Positions 19,014-31,269 are shown, counted from the stretch's first letter. The stretch: 64,000 bases of DNA from Mycobacterium angelicum (GCF_002086155.1 NZ_MVHE01000003.1:186001-250000), one strand, 5' to 3'. A program made the numbers and translations. The notes: generated by a model not told the origin, from the sequence alone.

Positions 19014-19234
19014 CAGCCTAGTGGTGATCGCGAGCGCCGCGCAGCGGGGCGAAGCGGGTCACCACCATGCAGCCTAGTGGTGATCGCGAGCGCCGCGCAG
19101 CGGGGCGAAGCGGGTCACCACCATGCAGCCTAGTGGTGATCGCGAGCGCCGCGCAGCGGGGCGAAGCGGGTCACCACCATGCAGCCTAGTGGTGATCGCG
19201 AGCGCCGCGCAGCGGGGCGAAGCGGGTCACCACC
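19014..19234. repeat. 56-bp tandem repeat, about 3.9 copies
   Basis: Four tandem copies with a period of exactly 56 bp (units start at 19014, 19070, 19126 and 19182; the last ends about 3 bp short). The first three are identical apart from bases at the outer edge. Each unit contains a 45-bp core bounded by the inverted ends GTGGTGA and TCACCAC, joined by the 11-bp linker CATGCAGCCTA. A partial further copy, GCGAAGCGGGTCACC, lies at 19252-19266. It is directly upstream of ffh and fills most of the ffh/helicase intergenic region. The layout resembles a mycobacterial VNTR locus. There are no unique spacers, so it is not CRISPR. Confidence 0.95.
19015..19020 (-). promoter_or_regulatory. Candidate -10 element for ffh, inside repeat
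   Basis: TAGGCT on the minus strand fits TANNNT and ends 7 nt before the GTG start of ffh, with no Shine-Dalgarno sequence between. This predicts a leaderless ffh transcript. The same hexamer recurs in every upstream 56-bp unit at 19071-19076, 19127-19132 and 19183-19188. Confidence 0.45.
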
Positions 19235-19319
19235 GTCGTGCTAATGGACCCGCGAAGCGGGTCACCGTTGCCGCGAGACTGCGACAGCGTCGCCGACACG
19301 CCGAAACCGCTCGCACTGG

Positions 19320-21125
19320 GTGCAGTCTCGGCGAGCCCGCCAGGCGCCCGCCGCGGGGGCCGCGTGGCAGCTGCGTCCAAATGCGTTGCCATGCTACATT
19401 TCACAGCCGCCAGGCACGGTCGAGCAGCTACGGGGGGATCTGTTGTCGATGCAGCTCCGCGGCTGGCAGCGACGGGCATTGGTCAAATACCTGGGCACCG
19501 AGCCGCGGGATTTCCTGGCCGTGGCCACCCCGGGATCCGGCAAGACGGCGTTCGCGCTGCGGATCGCGGCCGAGCTGCTGAGCCATCGCGCCGTCGAACA
19601 GCTCACCATCGTCGTACCGACCGAACACCTCAAGACGCAGTGGGCGCAGGCCGCCGGACGGCATGGCCTTTCGCTGGACCCGAAGTTCACCAACTCCAAT
19701 CCGCAGACCTCGCCCGAGTACCACGGTGTGGTCGTCACCTACGCCCAGGTCGCGGCGCATCCGACGCTGCACCGGGTGCGCACCGAGCAACGCAAGACGC
19801 TGGTCGTCTTCGACGAGATTCACCACGGCGGTGACGCCAAGACCTGGGGCGATGCCATTCGGGAAGCTTTCAGCGACGCCACCCGCCGGCTTGCTCTGAC
19901 CGGCACGCCCTTCCGCAGCGACGACAGCCCCATCCCGTTCGTCAGCTACGAGCCCGACGCCGACGGGACGCTGCGCTCGCATGCCGACCACACCTATGGC
20001 TACGCCGAAGCTCTTGCCGACGGCGTGGTTCGGCCCGTGGTCTTTCTCGCCTATTCCGGGCAGGCACGGTGGCGCGATAGCGCCGGTGAAGAACACGAAG
20101 CGCGCCTCGGTGAGCCGCTGTCCGTCGAACAGACGGCGCGAGCCTGGCGCACCGCGCTGGATCCCGCCGGCGAATGGATGCCCGCCGTCATCACCGCCGC
20201 CGACCAGCGACTGCGCCAGTTGCGTGAGCATGTGCCCGACGCCGGCGGCATGATCATCGCTTCGGACAAGACCGCAGCCCGCGCGTACGCCACCTTGCTG
20301 AAGAAGCTGACCGCCGAGACGCCGACGGTGGTGCTCTCCGACGATCCGGGATCCTCGGCGCGCATCTCCGAGTTCGCCGCCAGCACCAACCGCTGGCTGG
20401 TCGCGGTGCGCATGGTCTCCGAAGGCGTTGACGTGCCGCGGCTTTCGGTGGGCATCTACGCCACCAGCGCCTCGACGCCGCTGTTCTTCGCCCAGGCCAT
20501 CGGCCGGTTCGTGCGGTCGCGACGGCCGGGCGAAACGGCGAGCATCTTCCTGCCGTCGGTACCCAATCTGCTGCAGCTGGCCAGCGAGCTGGAGGCCCAG
20601 CGCAACCACGTGCTGGGCAAACCGCATCGCGAATCGCTCGACGACCCACTTGATGCCGACCCGGCTACCAGAACGCAATCCGAGCCGAGCGATGCGGAAA
20701 AAGGCTTCACCTCACTGGGCGCGGATGCCGAGCTGGATCAGGTGATCTTCGACGGGTCGTCGTTCGGCACCGCCACCCCGGCCGGCAGCGAAGAGGAGGC
20801 CGACTACCTCGGCATCCCCGGCCTGCTCGACGCCGAACAGATGCGCGCCCTGCTGCACCGGCGCCAGGACGAACAGCTGCAGAAACGCGCGGCCGCGGGA
20901 CATACCGCACCTGCGATTACCACCACACACGGCCAACTGCGCGAACTGCGCCGCGAACTCAATACCTTGGTGTCGATCGCTCATCATCGCACCGGCAAAC
21001 CCCACGGCTGGATCCACAACGAGCTGCGCCGCCGCTGCGGCGGCCCGCCGATCGCCGCAGCGACCCGCGATCAGCTCAAGGCGCGCATCGATGCGGTGCG
21101 CCAGCTCAACTCCGAACTGGCCTAA
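19320..21125 (+). CDS. DEAD/DEAH-type helicase (Rv2917-like)
   Basis: A 601-residue superfamily 2 helicase or translocase. Walker A is [12 protein letters not shown] (about 69-80), motif II is [10 protein letters not shown], a DEIH variant of the DExH box, and motif III is [12 protein letters not shown]. The C-terminal RecA-like lobe has [20 protein letters not shown] and the arginine-finger motif [10 protein letters not shown]. The C-terminal quarter is unassigned and contains [21 protein letters not shown], which may bind nucleic acid. It is most like restriction-type or XPB-like SF2 enzymes; the role is unknown. The start is uncertain: GTG at 19320 gives the longest protein, but the ATG at 19449 just before [10 protein letters not shown] is also plausible and has GGGGGG a little upstream. 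It overlaps the convergent glnD by 4 bp. Confidence 0.85.
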   Translation: MQSRRARQAPAAGAAWQLRPNALPCYISQPPGTVEQLRGDLLSMQLRGWQRRALVKYLGTEPRDFLAVATPGSGKTAFALRIAAELLSHRAVEQLTIVVPTEHLKTQWAQAAGRHGLSLDPKFTNSNPQTSPEYHGVVVTYAQVAAHPTLHRVRTEQRKTLVVFDEIHHGGDAKTWGDAIREAFSDATRRLALTGTPFRSDDSPIPFVSYEPDADGTLRSHADHTYGYAEALADGVVRPVVFLAYSGQARWRDSAGEEHEARLGEPLSVEQTARAWRTALDPAGEWMPAVITAADQRLRQLREHVPDAGGMIIASDKTAARAYATLLKKLTAETPTVVLSDDPGSSARISEFAASTNRWLVAVRMVSEGVDVPRLSVGIYATSASTPLFFAQAIGRFVRSRRPGETASIFLPSVPNLLQLASELEAQRNHVLGKPHRESLDDPLDADPATRTQSEPSDAEKGFTSLGADAELDQVIFDGSSFGTATPAGSEEEADYLGIPGLLDAEQMRALLHRRQDEQLQKRAAAGHTAPAITTTHGQLRELRRELNTLVSIAHHRTGKPHGWIHNELRRRCGGPPIAAATRDQLKARIDAVRQLNSELA

Positions 21126-23542
21126 TCCCCGGCGGGCTCGTCTTCCAAAACGTCTACGCGCCCGCCTAATACGGCCATCAGGTGCTTCTCCACGGCGGTC
21201 CGCGCGTCGGAGTCGGCGGGCACCGTCACACAGAACACGTCGGCCGCGGTGGAACCGAAGGTGTTCACTTTCGCCCAGACGATGTCCGCCTGAGCCCGCT
21301 CCATCCCCCGGGCCAGCAAAGCAAGTAGACCAGTGCGATCCATGGCACGCACTTCCAGGATCAGCTGGCCCGGTGTGTCGGTATCCAGCCACAGGATGCG
21401 GGGCGGGGCGGTCGAACGCGTGACGGGCACCCCCACCTGCACCTCCCCCGCCCGGGCGGAGGCGGAGCTCGCCGCGTCGCTGTCCCGCTTCTCCAGCGTC
21501 TCGCAGACATCGGCGCCGTGCAGCGCACCCACGAACTGTTGCCGCAATAGTTCTGCGGCGGGCGGCGCACCGAACAGTGGGGACACCACGAATTCGGTGA
21601 TCGCGACGCCTTCGTGAATGTTGACCGTCGCCGAGTGCACGCGCAGCGAGTTCAGCGCCAGCACCGCCGCGGCTTTGGACACCAGCCCCCGTTCGTTCGG
21701 CGCGACCATCACCACGTGGCTGCGCTCGCTTTCGTCCGGCGTCAGCTCGACATGCACACCATGGTCGGCGGCTAACGAAAGATAGTGGGGCGCAGTGGGT
21801 TCGGCATGCGGCAGCGACTCGCCGGCCATGACCATCCGGCACCGCGACACCAGATCCTCGACCAGCGAGGCCTTCCAGTCGCTCCACACCCCGGGCCCGG
21901 TGGCCTTGGAGTCGGCCTCCGACAAGGCATGCAGCAGCTCCAGCACCTGCGGATCACCGCCCAAAGCCTCCGAGACGGCCTCGATGGTCTTGGGGTCGTT
22001 GAGGTCGCTTCGGGTGGCGGTGACGGGCAGCAGCAGATGGTGGCGCACCATCGTGGCCAGAATCTCGATGTCGGGCGCCGACATGCCCAGCCGTTCGCCG
22101 ATCTGCACCACCAATTCGGCTCCGAGCACGCTGTGATCGCCCCCTCGGCCCTTTCCGATGTCGTGCAGCAGCGCACCCAGGGCGAGCAGGTCCGGCCGCG
22201 CCACGCGGGTAGTCAAGGGTGCCGCGTGCACCGCGGTTTCGATCACGTGCCGGTCCACGGTCCATTTGTGCGAAACGTCGCGCGGCGGAAGATCGCGGAT
22301 CGCCCCCCATTCCGGCAGCAGCTGGCCCCACAATCCGGTGCGGTCCAGAGCCTCGATGGTCGGCACCGCGGTAGGGCCGGCCAGCAGCACCACCAGCAGG
22401 TCGTCCAGTGCCTCACGCGGCCAGGGAACCGGCAACTCCGGGGCACTATCGGCCAGCCGGCTCAGCGTGGCGGCACCGATCGGCACCCCGGTGTCGGCCG
22501 AGGCGGCAGCCACCCTGAGCACCAGGCCGGGATCATGCTGCGGTTGAACTTCGCGCGCGAGTACGATTTCGCCGGCGTACTCCACGACGCCCTCGTCCAG
22601 TGGACGTCTCTTCGGCCGGCGCACCAGCGCCGAGATGCCGCGCCGCGGCAGTGCGTTGGAGGCCGTACGCAGCCCGGTCACCGCGTGGAAGCTGATGGTG
22701 CGACCGGCATTGGACAGCATGCGGGCCAGGTCGAATCGGTCCCCGACTCCCAACGCGGCGCTGATCTCGTCGGCGAACTGGGCCAGCAACTGGTCGCGCC
22801 CGCGGCCCGACACCCAGTGCAACTCGGTCCGCACATCCAGCAGGGTGAGATAGGCGCTGTCAAGCGACCCCGCCGGCAGGTCAGCACTTGCCATCCCGTG
22901 GCGGTCGATGAGCTGAGCCAGCGCCAGCGCATTGAGCAGCTGGACGTCGCGAAGGCCGCCGCGACCGGATTTGAGGTCGGGCTCGGCGCGATGCGCAATG
23001 CGGCCCAGCCGCAGCCACCGGGCGTGCGTCATCTCGACGAGTTCGTCCATGCGCGAACGGATTCCGGTACGCCACTGCCGTCGCACCCCGTCGATCAATT
23101 CGGCCGACAGTCGCTCGGTGCCGGCGATGTGGCGCGCTTCCAGCATGCCCAACGCGGCCGTCATGTCGGAACCGGCGGTGTTCAACGCCTCGCTGACGGT
23201 ACGCACACTGTGGTCGAGCCGAATGTTGGCGTCCCACAACGGATACCACAACTTGTCGGCAGCCGGCCCCAGCACCTCGGGGGCCTTGCCGTCGTGCAAC
23301 AGCACCAGGTCCAGATCCGAATACGGCAGCAGCTCGCGACGGCCGAGCCCGCCGACGCCGACCAGGGCGAAGCCGCTGTCCTCGGTGATGCCGATTTCGG
23401 CGGCCGTTGCCGTCAGCCAGGATTCGTGCAGCGCCAGCACCACCTGCCGCAGCTCGGCGGGCGTCGTTTCGCGCTTCTCACCGGACAACAGCGCACGCCG
23501 CGCGGCAGCCAAATCGACTGCCGCGCGGGCGTTCTCGGTCAC
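21122..23542 (-). CDS. glnD: Bifunctional PII uridylyl/adenylyltransferase GlnD
   Basis: An 806-residue nitrogen sensor that modifies and demodifies the PII protein in response to glutamine. It has the N-terminal nucleotidyltransferase motif [21 protein letters not shown] (about 62-82), the central HD hydrolase domain with [13 protein letters not shown], and two C-terminal ACT domains that bind glutamine (one starts [21 protein letters not shown], the second [18 protein letters not shown]). In actinobacteria the PII modification is adenylylation. Last gene of amt-glnB-glnD, with 36 bp after glnB. Confidence 0.95.
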   Translation of the reverse strand: MTENARAAVDLAAARRALLSGEKRETTPAELRQVVLALHESWLTATAAEIGITEDSGFALVGVGGLGRRELLPYSDLDLVLLHDGKAPEVLGPAADKLWYPLWDANIRLDHSVRTVSEALNTAGSDMTAALGMLEARHIAGTERLSAELIDGVRRQWRTGIRSRMDELVEMTHARWLRLGRIAHRAEPDLKSGRGGLRDVQLLNALALAQLIDRHGMASADLPAGSLDSAYLTLLDVRTELHWVSGRGRDQLLAQFADEISAALGVGDRFDLARMLSNAGRTISFHAVTGLRTASNALPRRGISALVRRPKRRPLDEGVVEYAGEIVLAREVQPQHDPGLVLRVAAASADTGVPIGAATLSRLADSAPELPVPWPREALDDLLVVLLAGPTAVPTIEALDRTGLWGQLLPEWGAIRDLPPRDVSHKWTVDRHVIETAVHAAPLTTRVARPDLLALGALLHDIGKGRGGDHSVLGAELVVQIGERLGMSAPDIEILATMVRHHLLLPVTATRSDLNDPKTIEAVSEALGGDPQVLELLHALSEADSKATGPGVWSDWKASLVEDLVSRCRMVMAGESLPHAEPTAPHYLSLAADHGVHVELTPDESERSHVVMVAPNERGLVSKAAAVLALNSLRVHSATVNIHEGVAITEFVVSPLFGAPPAAELLRQQFVGALHGADVCETLEKRDSDAASSASARAGEVQVGVPVTRSTAPPRILWLDTDTPGQLILEVRAMDRTGLLALLARGMERAQADIVWAKVNTFGSTAADVFCVTVPADSDARTAVEKHLMAVLGGRVDVLEDEPAGD

Positions 23543-23578
23543 CTCGGCCGGGTCCGGCCGGTGCGGGTCAACACCTTG

Positions 23579-25344
<1,766 letters not shown>

Positions 25345-25445
25345 TCGCTATCACCTCCAGTCAGCGTTGAGAGGGCCCCAGATGGATGACTGGCGGCCTG
25401 ATCCAGAACCATGCGCACAAGTTGTTGCGGCAATGGGACCGCAAT

Positions 25446-25473
25446 GTTTCGTGGGGATTAACGTAAAAGTTGC
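25446..25473 (-). promoter_or_regulatory. Possible GlnR binding site upstream of amt
   Basis: Read on the minus strand: GCAAC, 6 nt, GTTAA, 7 nt, GAAAC. This resembles the gTnAc-n6-GaAAc repeats bound by the nitrogen regulator GlnR in actinobacteria, which is known to control amt-glnB-glnD. One spacer is 7 rather than 6 nt, so the match is imperfect. Confidence 0.35.
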
Positions 25474-25492
25474 TGTGTAAGAGCTGCGTGGC

Positions 25493-25518
25493 GATCGCAA
25501 GCGCGGCTAAGCCGGGCG
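25493..25518. repeat. Short dispersed intergenic motif, copy at ftsY end
   Basis: GATCGCAAGCGCG then GCTAAGCCGGGCG, located 5 bp downstream of the ftsY stop codon. A close copy in the other orientation lies after acyP (30474-30498), and the cores of the 56-bp tandem repeats near ffh begin with the related GATCGCGAGCGC. Confidence 0.5.
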
Positions 25519-25522
25519 CTGA

Positions 25523-26815
25523 TCAGCCGAGCAGGGCGTCGACGAACGCGGCGGGTTCGAACGGCGCCAGATCGTCGGGCCCCTCGCCCAGTCCGACCAG
25601 CTTCACCGGCACCCCGAGCTCTTGCTGGACGCGGAAAACGATGCCGCCCTTGGCCGTTCCGTCCAGCTTGGTCAGTACCGCGCCGGTGATGTCGACGACC
25701 TCGGCGAACACCTTGGCTTGGGCCAATCCGTTCTGCCCGATGGTGGCGTCGAGCACCAACAGCACCTCGTCGACCGCTGCGCGGCGGGTCACCACCCGCT
25801 TGACCTTGTCGAGTTCGTCCATCAGGCCGACTTTGGTGTGCAGCCGCCCGGCGGTGTCGATGACGACGACGTCGGCGCCGGCGGCGATGCCCTTGTCGAC
25901 CGCGTCGAAGGCGACCGAGGCCGGGTCGGCGCCTTCGGCGCCGCGCACTACCTCCGCGCCCACCCGAGAGGCCCAGGTCTGCAGCTGATCGGCCGCCGCG
26001 GCGCGGAAGGTGTCGGCGGCGCCGAGCACGACCCGGCGGCCGTCGGCGACCAATACCCGCGCCAGCTTGCCAACCGTGGTGGTCTTGCCGGTCCCGTTGA
26101 CGCCGACGATCAGCAGCACCGAGGGGTGGTCGGCGTGCGGCAGGGCACGGATGGAGCGGTCCATGTCCGGCTGCAGCTCCTTGATCAGGACGTCGCGCAG
26201 CACGGCTCGTGCGTCGGCCTCGGTGCGGACATTGCCGCTGGCCAGCCGACTGCGCAGCTGCGATACCACCGACTCGGCGACCACCGGCCCCAGATCGGCG
26301 ACCAGTAGCGTGTCCTCGACGTCCTGCCAGGAGTCTTCGTCCAGGTCGCCGCCGCCGATCAGGCCGAGCATGCTGCGTCCGAGTGCGTTCTGCGACTTGG
26401 CGAGCCGCCCGCGCAGCCGTTCCAAGCGACCTTCGGGCGGCTCGATCGCCTCTACTTCGGGTACTTCGGGACGGACCTCCGGCGCCGCCGGCTCGGGTTC
26501 GGGCTCGAGATCGGGAAGCTGGACCTCGGAGATGGTGCGCTTGGGCGCGTCGCGCGGGATGGTCGCATCGTCGCCGACGGCCGGCAATCCGCTGGTATCG
26601 ATGCGGTCGGCCGGGGCCACCGGCTCGACGGTCGGTGTCTGGCTGAAGGTGATGCCCGACGACGCGGTGTAGCCACCCGACCGATCGATCGCACCGGTTT
26701 CGGGCCGCGACAGGCTGATCCGGCGGCGGCGGTAGCGCACCAGGCCGAACACCAGGGCGGCGATGACGACCAGGGCGGCAACGACCGCTATGGCGATCCA
26801 CAAACCTTCCGACAC
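25523..26815 (-). CDS. ftsY: SRP receptor FtsY
   Basis: A 430-residue SRP receptor GTPase that docks Ffh-ribosome complexes at the membrane. It starts with a transmembrane segment (LWIAIAVVAALVVIAALVFGL, residues 5-25), then an acidic A domain, and the NG domain with VNGTGKTTTVGKLA, DTAGRLHTK and TKLDGTAKGGI. The true N-terminal membrane helix is typical of actinobacterial FtsY. It lies 15 bp downstream of smc. Confidence 0.96.
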   Translation of the reverse strand: MSEGLWIAIAVVAALVVIAALVFGLVRYRRRRISLSRPETGAIDRSGGYTASSGITFSQTPTVEPVAPADRIDTSGLPAVGDDATIPRDAPKRTISEVQLPDLEPEPEPAAPEVRPEVPEVEAIEPPEGRLERLRGRLAKSQNALGRSMLGLIGGGDLDEDSWQDVEDTLLVADLGPVVAESVVSQLRSRLASGNVRTEADARAVLRDVLIKELQPDMDRSIRALPHADHPSVLLIVGVNGTGKTTTVGKLARVLVADGRRVVLGAADTFRAAAADQLQTWASRVGAEVVRGAEGADPASVAFDAVDKGIAAGADVVVIDTAGRLHTKVGLMDELDKVKRVVTRRAAVDEVLLVLDATIGQNGLAQAKVFAEVVDITGAVLTKLDGTAKGGIVFRVQQELGVPVKLVGLGEGPDDLAPFEPAAFVDALLG

Positions 26816-26830
26816 GCGGACAAACCTTCC

Positions 26831-29800
26831 TTAAGAGGAACTTCCCACCAGACGATCGACCTGCTGTCCCCGGATGCGCTGCGAGATGACCGCGGTGATG
26901 CCGTCGCCCTGCATGGTCACGCCATAGAGGGCGTCGGCGACTTCCATCGTGGGCTTCTGGTGCGTGATGATGATGAGCTGCGAGCGGTCCCGCAACATCT
27001 CGAACAGTCCGATCAGCCTGCGCAGGTTCGTGTCGTCGAGAGCGGCCTCCACCTCGTCCATGATGTAGAACGGCGACGGGCGGGCCCGGAATATGGCGAC
27101 CAGCATCGCCACCGCCGTCAGCGCCTTCTCACCGCCGGACAGCAAAGACAGCCGGGTGACCTTCTTGCCGGGGGGACGCGCCTCGACCTCGATTCCGGTG
27201 GTGAGCATGTCGTCGGGTTGGGTCAGCCGCAGCCGGCCTTCCCCGCCGGGGAACAGTGCGGTGAAAACCGTTTGGAATTCCCGCTCGACGTCGACGAACG
27301 CGTCGCTGAACACCTGCAGGATGCGGGCGTCAACCTCGGCGACGACGTCCAGCAGGTCTTTGCGGGCTGCCTTGACATCTTCGAGCTGGGTGGACAAGAA
27401 GTTGTAGCGCTCCTCCAGCGCAGCAAACTCCTCCAGAGCCAGTGGGTTGACCCGGCCCAGCTCGGCCAGCTCACGCTCGGCGCGCTTGGCCCGGCGCTCC
27501 TGGGTGGTGCGGTCGAACGGCATCGGCGCGGGCGCGACCACCTGCTCGCCGCGCTCGCGGGCCTGCTCGAATTCGGCCATCTCGAGGTCGCTGGGCGGCA
27601 ACGGAACCTCCGGCCCGTACTCGGCGACCAGATCGGCCGGCGCCATGCCGAATTGCTCGAGCACCATCTGCTCGAGCTGCTCGATGCGCAGCGCCGCCTG
27701 GGCGTTTGCCACCTCGTCGCGATGCAGCGAACTGGTCAGCGCGGTCACCCGGGAGCTCAGCGTGTTCGTCTCTTCGCGCACGGCAGCCATCGCCGCCGAC
27801 CGTTGCTGGCGCTCGGCGGCCAACTCGTCGCGAAGACGCGAAGCGGCGTCGACCACGCGGTTCAACCGCGACGCCAGCAGCCGTCCGGACTCGGCGACCG
27901 CTGCGGCCACCGCCGCCGCGCGCAACCGGGCGGCCCGCGCCTGCTCGGCGCGGATCCGCGCCTCGCGTTCGGCCGCGGCCGCGCGGCGCAGCGAATCGGC
28001 CCGCCCGCGCACCGCATTGGCACGTTCCTCGGCGGTCCGCACCGCCAGCCTGGCCTCCACCTCGATGCTGCGAGCCGAATCCGCGGCGGCGGCGATCGCC
28101 TGACGATCGATGGGCTCGGCGGCGTCCACCTGCTGGGTCTCCTGCGCATTGCGCAACCGCGTCTCGAGTTCGGAAACCTCGTCCAACGTCTGCGCCCGGC
28201 CGGCTTCCAGCTGCTCGCGCTGCTGCACCAGCCTGGTCCACTCCTCATCGGCGCCGCGCGCATCCTGACCCAGCCTGCCCAGCTGCTCATACATCGCCGA
28301 GATCGCCGTGTCGGATTCGTTGAGCGCGGCCAAAGCCTGCTCGGCCGAGTCCTGCCGGGCGGCCTGTTCGGTCAATGCGCCCGAGAGCGCCGCGCTCAGC
28401 TGCGCCACTTGCGCTTCGGCGGCGGCCAGTTCGGCGCGGGCCTTGTCGATCTCGGAGGTGAGTTCCAAGGTGGACAGCTTGCGGTCGGAACCGCCGCTCA
28501 CCCAGCCCGCGCCCACCAGGTCACCGTCCAGGGTGACCGCGCGCAACCGCGGCCGCGCCGCCACCAGATCGAGCGCCTCGGCCAGGTCGTCGACCACCGC
28601 AACGTCGGAAAGCATCGCGACCAGGGCGCCGCGTAGCCACGACGGCGCCTCGACCAGGTCGAGCGCCCACACGCCGCTGCCGGGAAGTCCGGGCCGCACG
28701 GTTTCGTCGGGAGCGGGCCAGTCGCTGACGACGAGGGCCGCGCGGCCGCCGTCGGCTTGCTTGAGCGCGGTGACGGCGGCGCGCGCCGAGCCCAGGCTGT
28801 CGGCGGCCAAAGCGTCGGCGGCCGACCCGAGCACGGCCGCGAGCGCCGCCTCATGGCCCGACCGCACCTTCACCAGCTGGGCCAGTGACCCCAAAAGCCC
28901 TGTGCCACTGTGATTTCGGGCCAGCCAAGCGGCACCGTCCTTGCGCTCCAGGCCCACCGAGAGCGCATCGATACGGGCCCGCAGCGATGCCACCTCGCGT
29001 TCGGCGCCGCGCTCGGCCGCCTGCAGCTCGGCAACGCGTTCGTCGGCCAGCCGCAACGCAGCCACCGTCCGCTCGTGCTGCTCATCCAGGCCGACCTCGC
29101 CCTGATCCAGTTGACCGACCCGGCCCTGCACGCTCTCGAACTCCGCACGGGTGTGCTGGGCGCGCGCGGCGGCGTCCTCGATCCGCTCGGACAACCGCGC
29201 GACGCTGTCATCGATCGATTCGACGCGCGCCCGCATGGTCTCCACCTGCCCGGCCAGCCGGGCCAGTCCCTCACGCCGGTCCGCCTCGGCGCGGACCGCC
29301 GCCAGATGGGCACGGTCGGCCTCGGTCGCTTGGCGTTCGCGCTCGGCCAGTTCGGCCCGGGCGGCGTCCAGCTGGGCGCGCGCGGCGGCCAGCTCGGCGA
29401 GCAGCTGCTGCTCGGCGACGGCCACCTGCTCGGCTTCGGCTTCCAGCGCATCGGGGTCGGTGTCACTGGGTGCGGCCGGCTCGACGTCGAGATGGTGGGC
29501 GCGTTCGGTGGCGATACGCACAGTGGCGCCCACCCGCTCGGCCAGCGCGGACATGCCGAACCAGGTGTGCTGGATCGACTCGCCGCGGCTGGTCAGTTCG
29601 GCCAGCGCCGCTTCGTGGGCGGCCAGCTCCTCGGCTGCCACCGAAAGCCGTGCCGCGGCCTCGTCATGCTCGCGGCGCATGGCGGATTCGGCCTCGAAGA
29701 TCGCTTCCCGCTCGGTGCGACGGCTCACCAAATCGTCGGCGGCCAGCCGCAGCCGGGCGTCGCGCAAGTCGGCTTGAATGGTTTGCGCTCGTCGGGCCAC

Positions 29801-30430
29801 CTCGGCCTGACGTCCCAGCGGTTTGAGCTGACGGCGCAGCTCTGTGGTCAGATCCGTGAGCCGGGCCAGGTTCGCCGACATGGAGTCGAGTTTGCGCAGG
29901 GCCTTTTCCTTGCGCTTGCGGTGCTTGAGCACGCCGGCGGCTTCTTCGATGAACGCGCGGCGGTCCTCGGGCCGCGACTGCAGGATCTCATCGAGCTTGC
30001 CCTGGCCGACGATGACGTGCATCTCGCGACCGATGCCGGAGTCGCTGAGCAGCTCCTGGACATCCATCAAACGGCAACTGCTGCCGTTGATTTCGTATTC
30101 GCTGGCGCCATCGCGGAACATCCGCCGGGTGATCGATACCTCGGAATACTCGATCGGCAGCGCGTTGTCGGAGTTGTCGATGGTGACGGTGACCTCGGCG
30201 CGGCCCAGCGGCGCGCGCGACGAGGTGCCGGCGAAGATGACGTCCTCCATCTTGCCGCCGCGCAGGGTCTTCGCCCCCTGCTCCCCCATCACCCACGCCA
30301 GCGCGTCGACCACGTTGGATTTGCCGGAGCCGTTGGGCCCGACGACGGCGGTGATGCCCGGTTCGAAACGCAGAGTCGTCGGCGCCGCGAAGGATTTGAA
30401 ACCCTTCAGCGTCAGACTCTTGAGGTACAC
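26831..30430 (-). CDS. smc: Chromosome segregation protein SMC
   Basis: A 1199-residue SMC ATPase that, with ScpA and ScpB, extrudes and organises chromosomal DNA. The Walker A motif [14 protein letters not shown] is at about 31-44; long coiled coils rich in Ala, Glu and Arg flank a hinge at about 500-660 ([26 protein letters not shown]); the C-terminal head has the signature [14 protein letters not shown] and the Walker [15 protein letters not shown]. Length is normal. It is followed 15 bp later by ftsY and preceded by acyP with a 66-bp gap. Confidence 0.97.
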   Translation of the reverse strand: MYLKSLTLKGFKSFAAPTTLRFEPGITAVVGPNGSGKSNVVDALAWVMGEQGAKTLRGGKMEDVIFAGTSSRAPLGRAEVTVTIDNSDNALPIEYSEVSITRRMFRDGASEYEINGSSCRLMDVQELLSDSGIGREMHVIVGQGKLDEILQSRPEDRRAFIEEAAGVLKHRKRKEKALRKLDSMSANLARLTDLTTELRRQLKPLGRQAEVARRAQTIQADLRDARLRLAADDLVSRRTEREAIFEAESAMRREHDEAAARLSVAAEELAAHEAALAELTSRGESIQHTWFGMSALAERVGATVRIATERAHHLDVEPAAPSDTDPDALEAEAEQVAVAEQQLLAELAAARAQLDAARAELAERERQATEADRAHLAAVRAEADRREGLARLAGQVETMRARVESIDDSVARLSERIEDAAARAQHTRAEFESVQGRVGQLDQGEVGLDEQHERTVAALRLADERVAELQAAERGAEREVASLRARIDALSVGLERKDGAAWLARNHSGTGLLGSLAQLVKVRSGHEAALAAVLGSAADALAADSLGSARAAVTALKQADGGRAALVVSDWPAPDETVRPGLPGSGVWALDLVEAPSWLRGALVAMLSDVAVVDDLAEALDLVAARPRLRAVTLDGDLVGAGWVSGGSDRKLSTLELTSEIDKARAELAAAEAQVAQLSAALSGALTEQAARQDSAEQALAALNESDTAISAMYEQLGRLGQDARGADEEWTRLVQQREQLEAGRAQTLDEVSELETRLRNAQETQQVDAAEPIDRQAIAAAADSARSIEVEARLAVRTAEERANAVRGRADSLRRAAAAEREARIRAEQARAARLRAAAVAAAVAESGRLLASRLNRVVDAASRLRDELAAERQQRSAAMAAVREETNTLSSRVTALTSSLHRDEVANAQAALRIEQLEQMVLEQFGMAPADLVAEYGPEVPLPPSDLEMAEFEQARERGEQVVAPAPMPFDRTTQERRAKRAERELAELGRVNPLALEEFAALEERYNFLSTQLEDVKAARKDLLDVVAEVDARILQVFSDAFVDVEREFQTVFTALFPGGEGRLRLTQPDDMLTTGIEVEARPPGKKVTRLSLLSGGEKALTAVAMLVAIFRARPSPFYIMDEVEAALDDTNLRRLIGLFEMLRDRSQLIIITHQKPTMEVADALYGVTMQGDGITAVISQRIRGQQVDRLVGSSS

Positions 30431-30473
30431 GAGGGGCCAGATTACCGCTGGGCCAAATGGCGGTGACCCGGCG

Positions 30474-30498
30474 CGCCCGGCTTCGCGCGCTTGCGATC
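30474..30498. repeat. Short dispersed intergenic motif, copy at acyP end
   Basis: On the minus strand the acyP stop codon TGA runs straight into TCGCAAGCGCG-CGAAGCCGGGCG, a near-copy of the motif after ftsY at 25493-25518. Orientation relative to the upstream gene is opposite in the two places, which argues against a simple terminator. Confidence 0.5.
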
Positions 30499-30772
30499 AC
30501 CGCTCGACGAATCCGCTGAACTGTTCGGTGGGCTCCGACCAGTCGGCGACAACGTTGTCCACCCGGCCCGGAGTGCTGCCGCCGCGCAGTAATTCCAGCA
30601 GTTTCTCGCCGGCCTCACGCGGCCCGTTGGCAACCACCAGCACACGGCCGTCGGCCTGATTGGCCGCGTAGCCGGTCAGCCCCTGCTCGAGCGCGCGGCA
30701 GCGCGTCCACCAGCGGAAGCCGACTCCCTGCACCTGCCCGTGTACCCAGGCGGTCAGTCGCACGTCAGACAT
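30497..30772 (-). CDS. acyP: Acylphosphatase
   Basis: A 91-residue acylphosphatase that hydrolyses carboxyl-phosphate bonds in small metabolites. The active-site Arg20 in GQVQGVGFRWW and Asn38 in GYAANQADG are both present, and the length is standard. It overlaps the end of the OsmC-like gene by 8 nt, so the two are translationally linked. Confidence 0.95.
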   Translation of the reverse strand: MSDVRLTAWVHGQVQGVGFRWWTRCRALEQGLTGYAANQADGRVLVVANGPREAGEKLLELLRGGSTPGRVDNVVADWSEPTEQFSGFVER

Positions 30773-31172
30773 CGGCGACCTCGAAATTGACGGTGGTACC
30801 CGACTTCAGCGTGCGTCCAACCGTGCACACCAGGTCGACGGCCCGCTCGACGACCACGCGCAGCCGTTGCTTCTCGTCGTCGCTCATGCCCGACAGGTCG
30901 AGCTCCAGCGTCTCCTCGAGCAACGGATAGCGCTCCTGGTCGCGGTCGGCCGCGCCGGACACCCGGACGACGGCTTTGAAGTCGTCGCCGAGCCGACGGG
31001 CCAGCGGCTGGTCACTGGACATGCCGCTGCAGGCGGCAAGCGCAATCTTGAGCAGCTCGCCGGGGGTGAATACACCCTCGACATCCTCGGAACCGACGAG
31101 TACCTGCGCTCCACGCGAGCTGTATCCGGTGTAGCGGCGGGTGCCGGTGCGTTCCACCCAGAGTTCCGTCAT
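30765..31172 (-). CDS. OsmC/Ohr-family protein (Rv2923c-like)
   Basis: A 135-residue OsmC/Ohr-type protein, a family of thiol-dependent peroxidases acting on organic hydroperoxides. Both redox Cys are present: Cys48 in IALAACSGM and Cys116 in VDLVCTVGR. The ATG at 31172 was chosen because conserved protein begins MTELWVERTGTRRY there; an upstream in-frame start would run through the intergenic inverted repeat. It sits between fpg and acyP on the same strand, compatible with a repair and stress role. Confidence 0.9.
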   Translation of the reverse strand: MTELWVERTGTRRYTGYSSRGAQVLVGSEDVEGVFTPGELLKIALAACSGMSSDQPLARRLGDDFKAVVRVSGAADRDQERYPLLEETLELDLSGMSDDEKQRLRVVVERAVDLVCTVGRTLKSGTTVNFEVADV

Positions 31173-31201
31173 GGCTTCTTTCTTACCGCGCGCCGGAGGC
31201 G

Positions 31202-31259
31202 CGAGCGTGCATGGAATGCCGAGCTCACCGGCGTGTCGTTGGACAAACACGCACGCTCG
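31202..31259. repeat. Inverted repeat between fpg and OsmC-like gene
   Basis: CGAGCGTGC at 31202-31210 and its exact complement GCACGCTCG at 31251-31259, separated by 40 nt. A shorter hairpin, CGCGCC-GGA-GGCGCG, lies next to it at 31189-31203. No T-run follows, so an intrinsic terminator is not convincing; a structured RNA spacer or a dispersed element is possible. Confidence 0.5.
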
Positions 31260-31269
31260 GCGCACGACG

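Noticed and set aside
19014..19234. Possible CRISPR array
   Set aside because: The units are directly tandem with an 11-bp identical linker and no variable spacers, and no cas gene is near.
19428..20678. Long antisense open frame within the helicase gene
   Set aside because: It is the shadow of a coding strand with high third-position GC; no recognisable domain.
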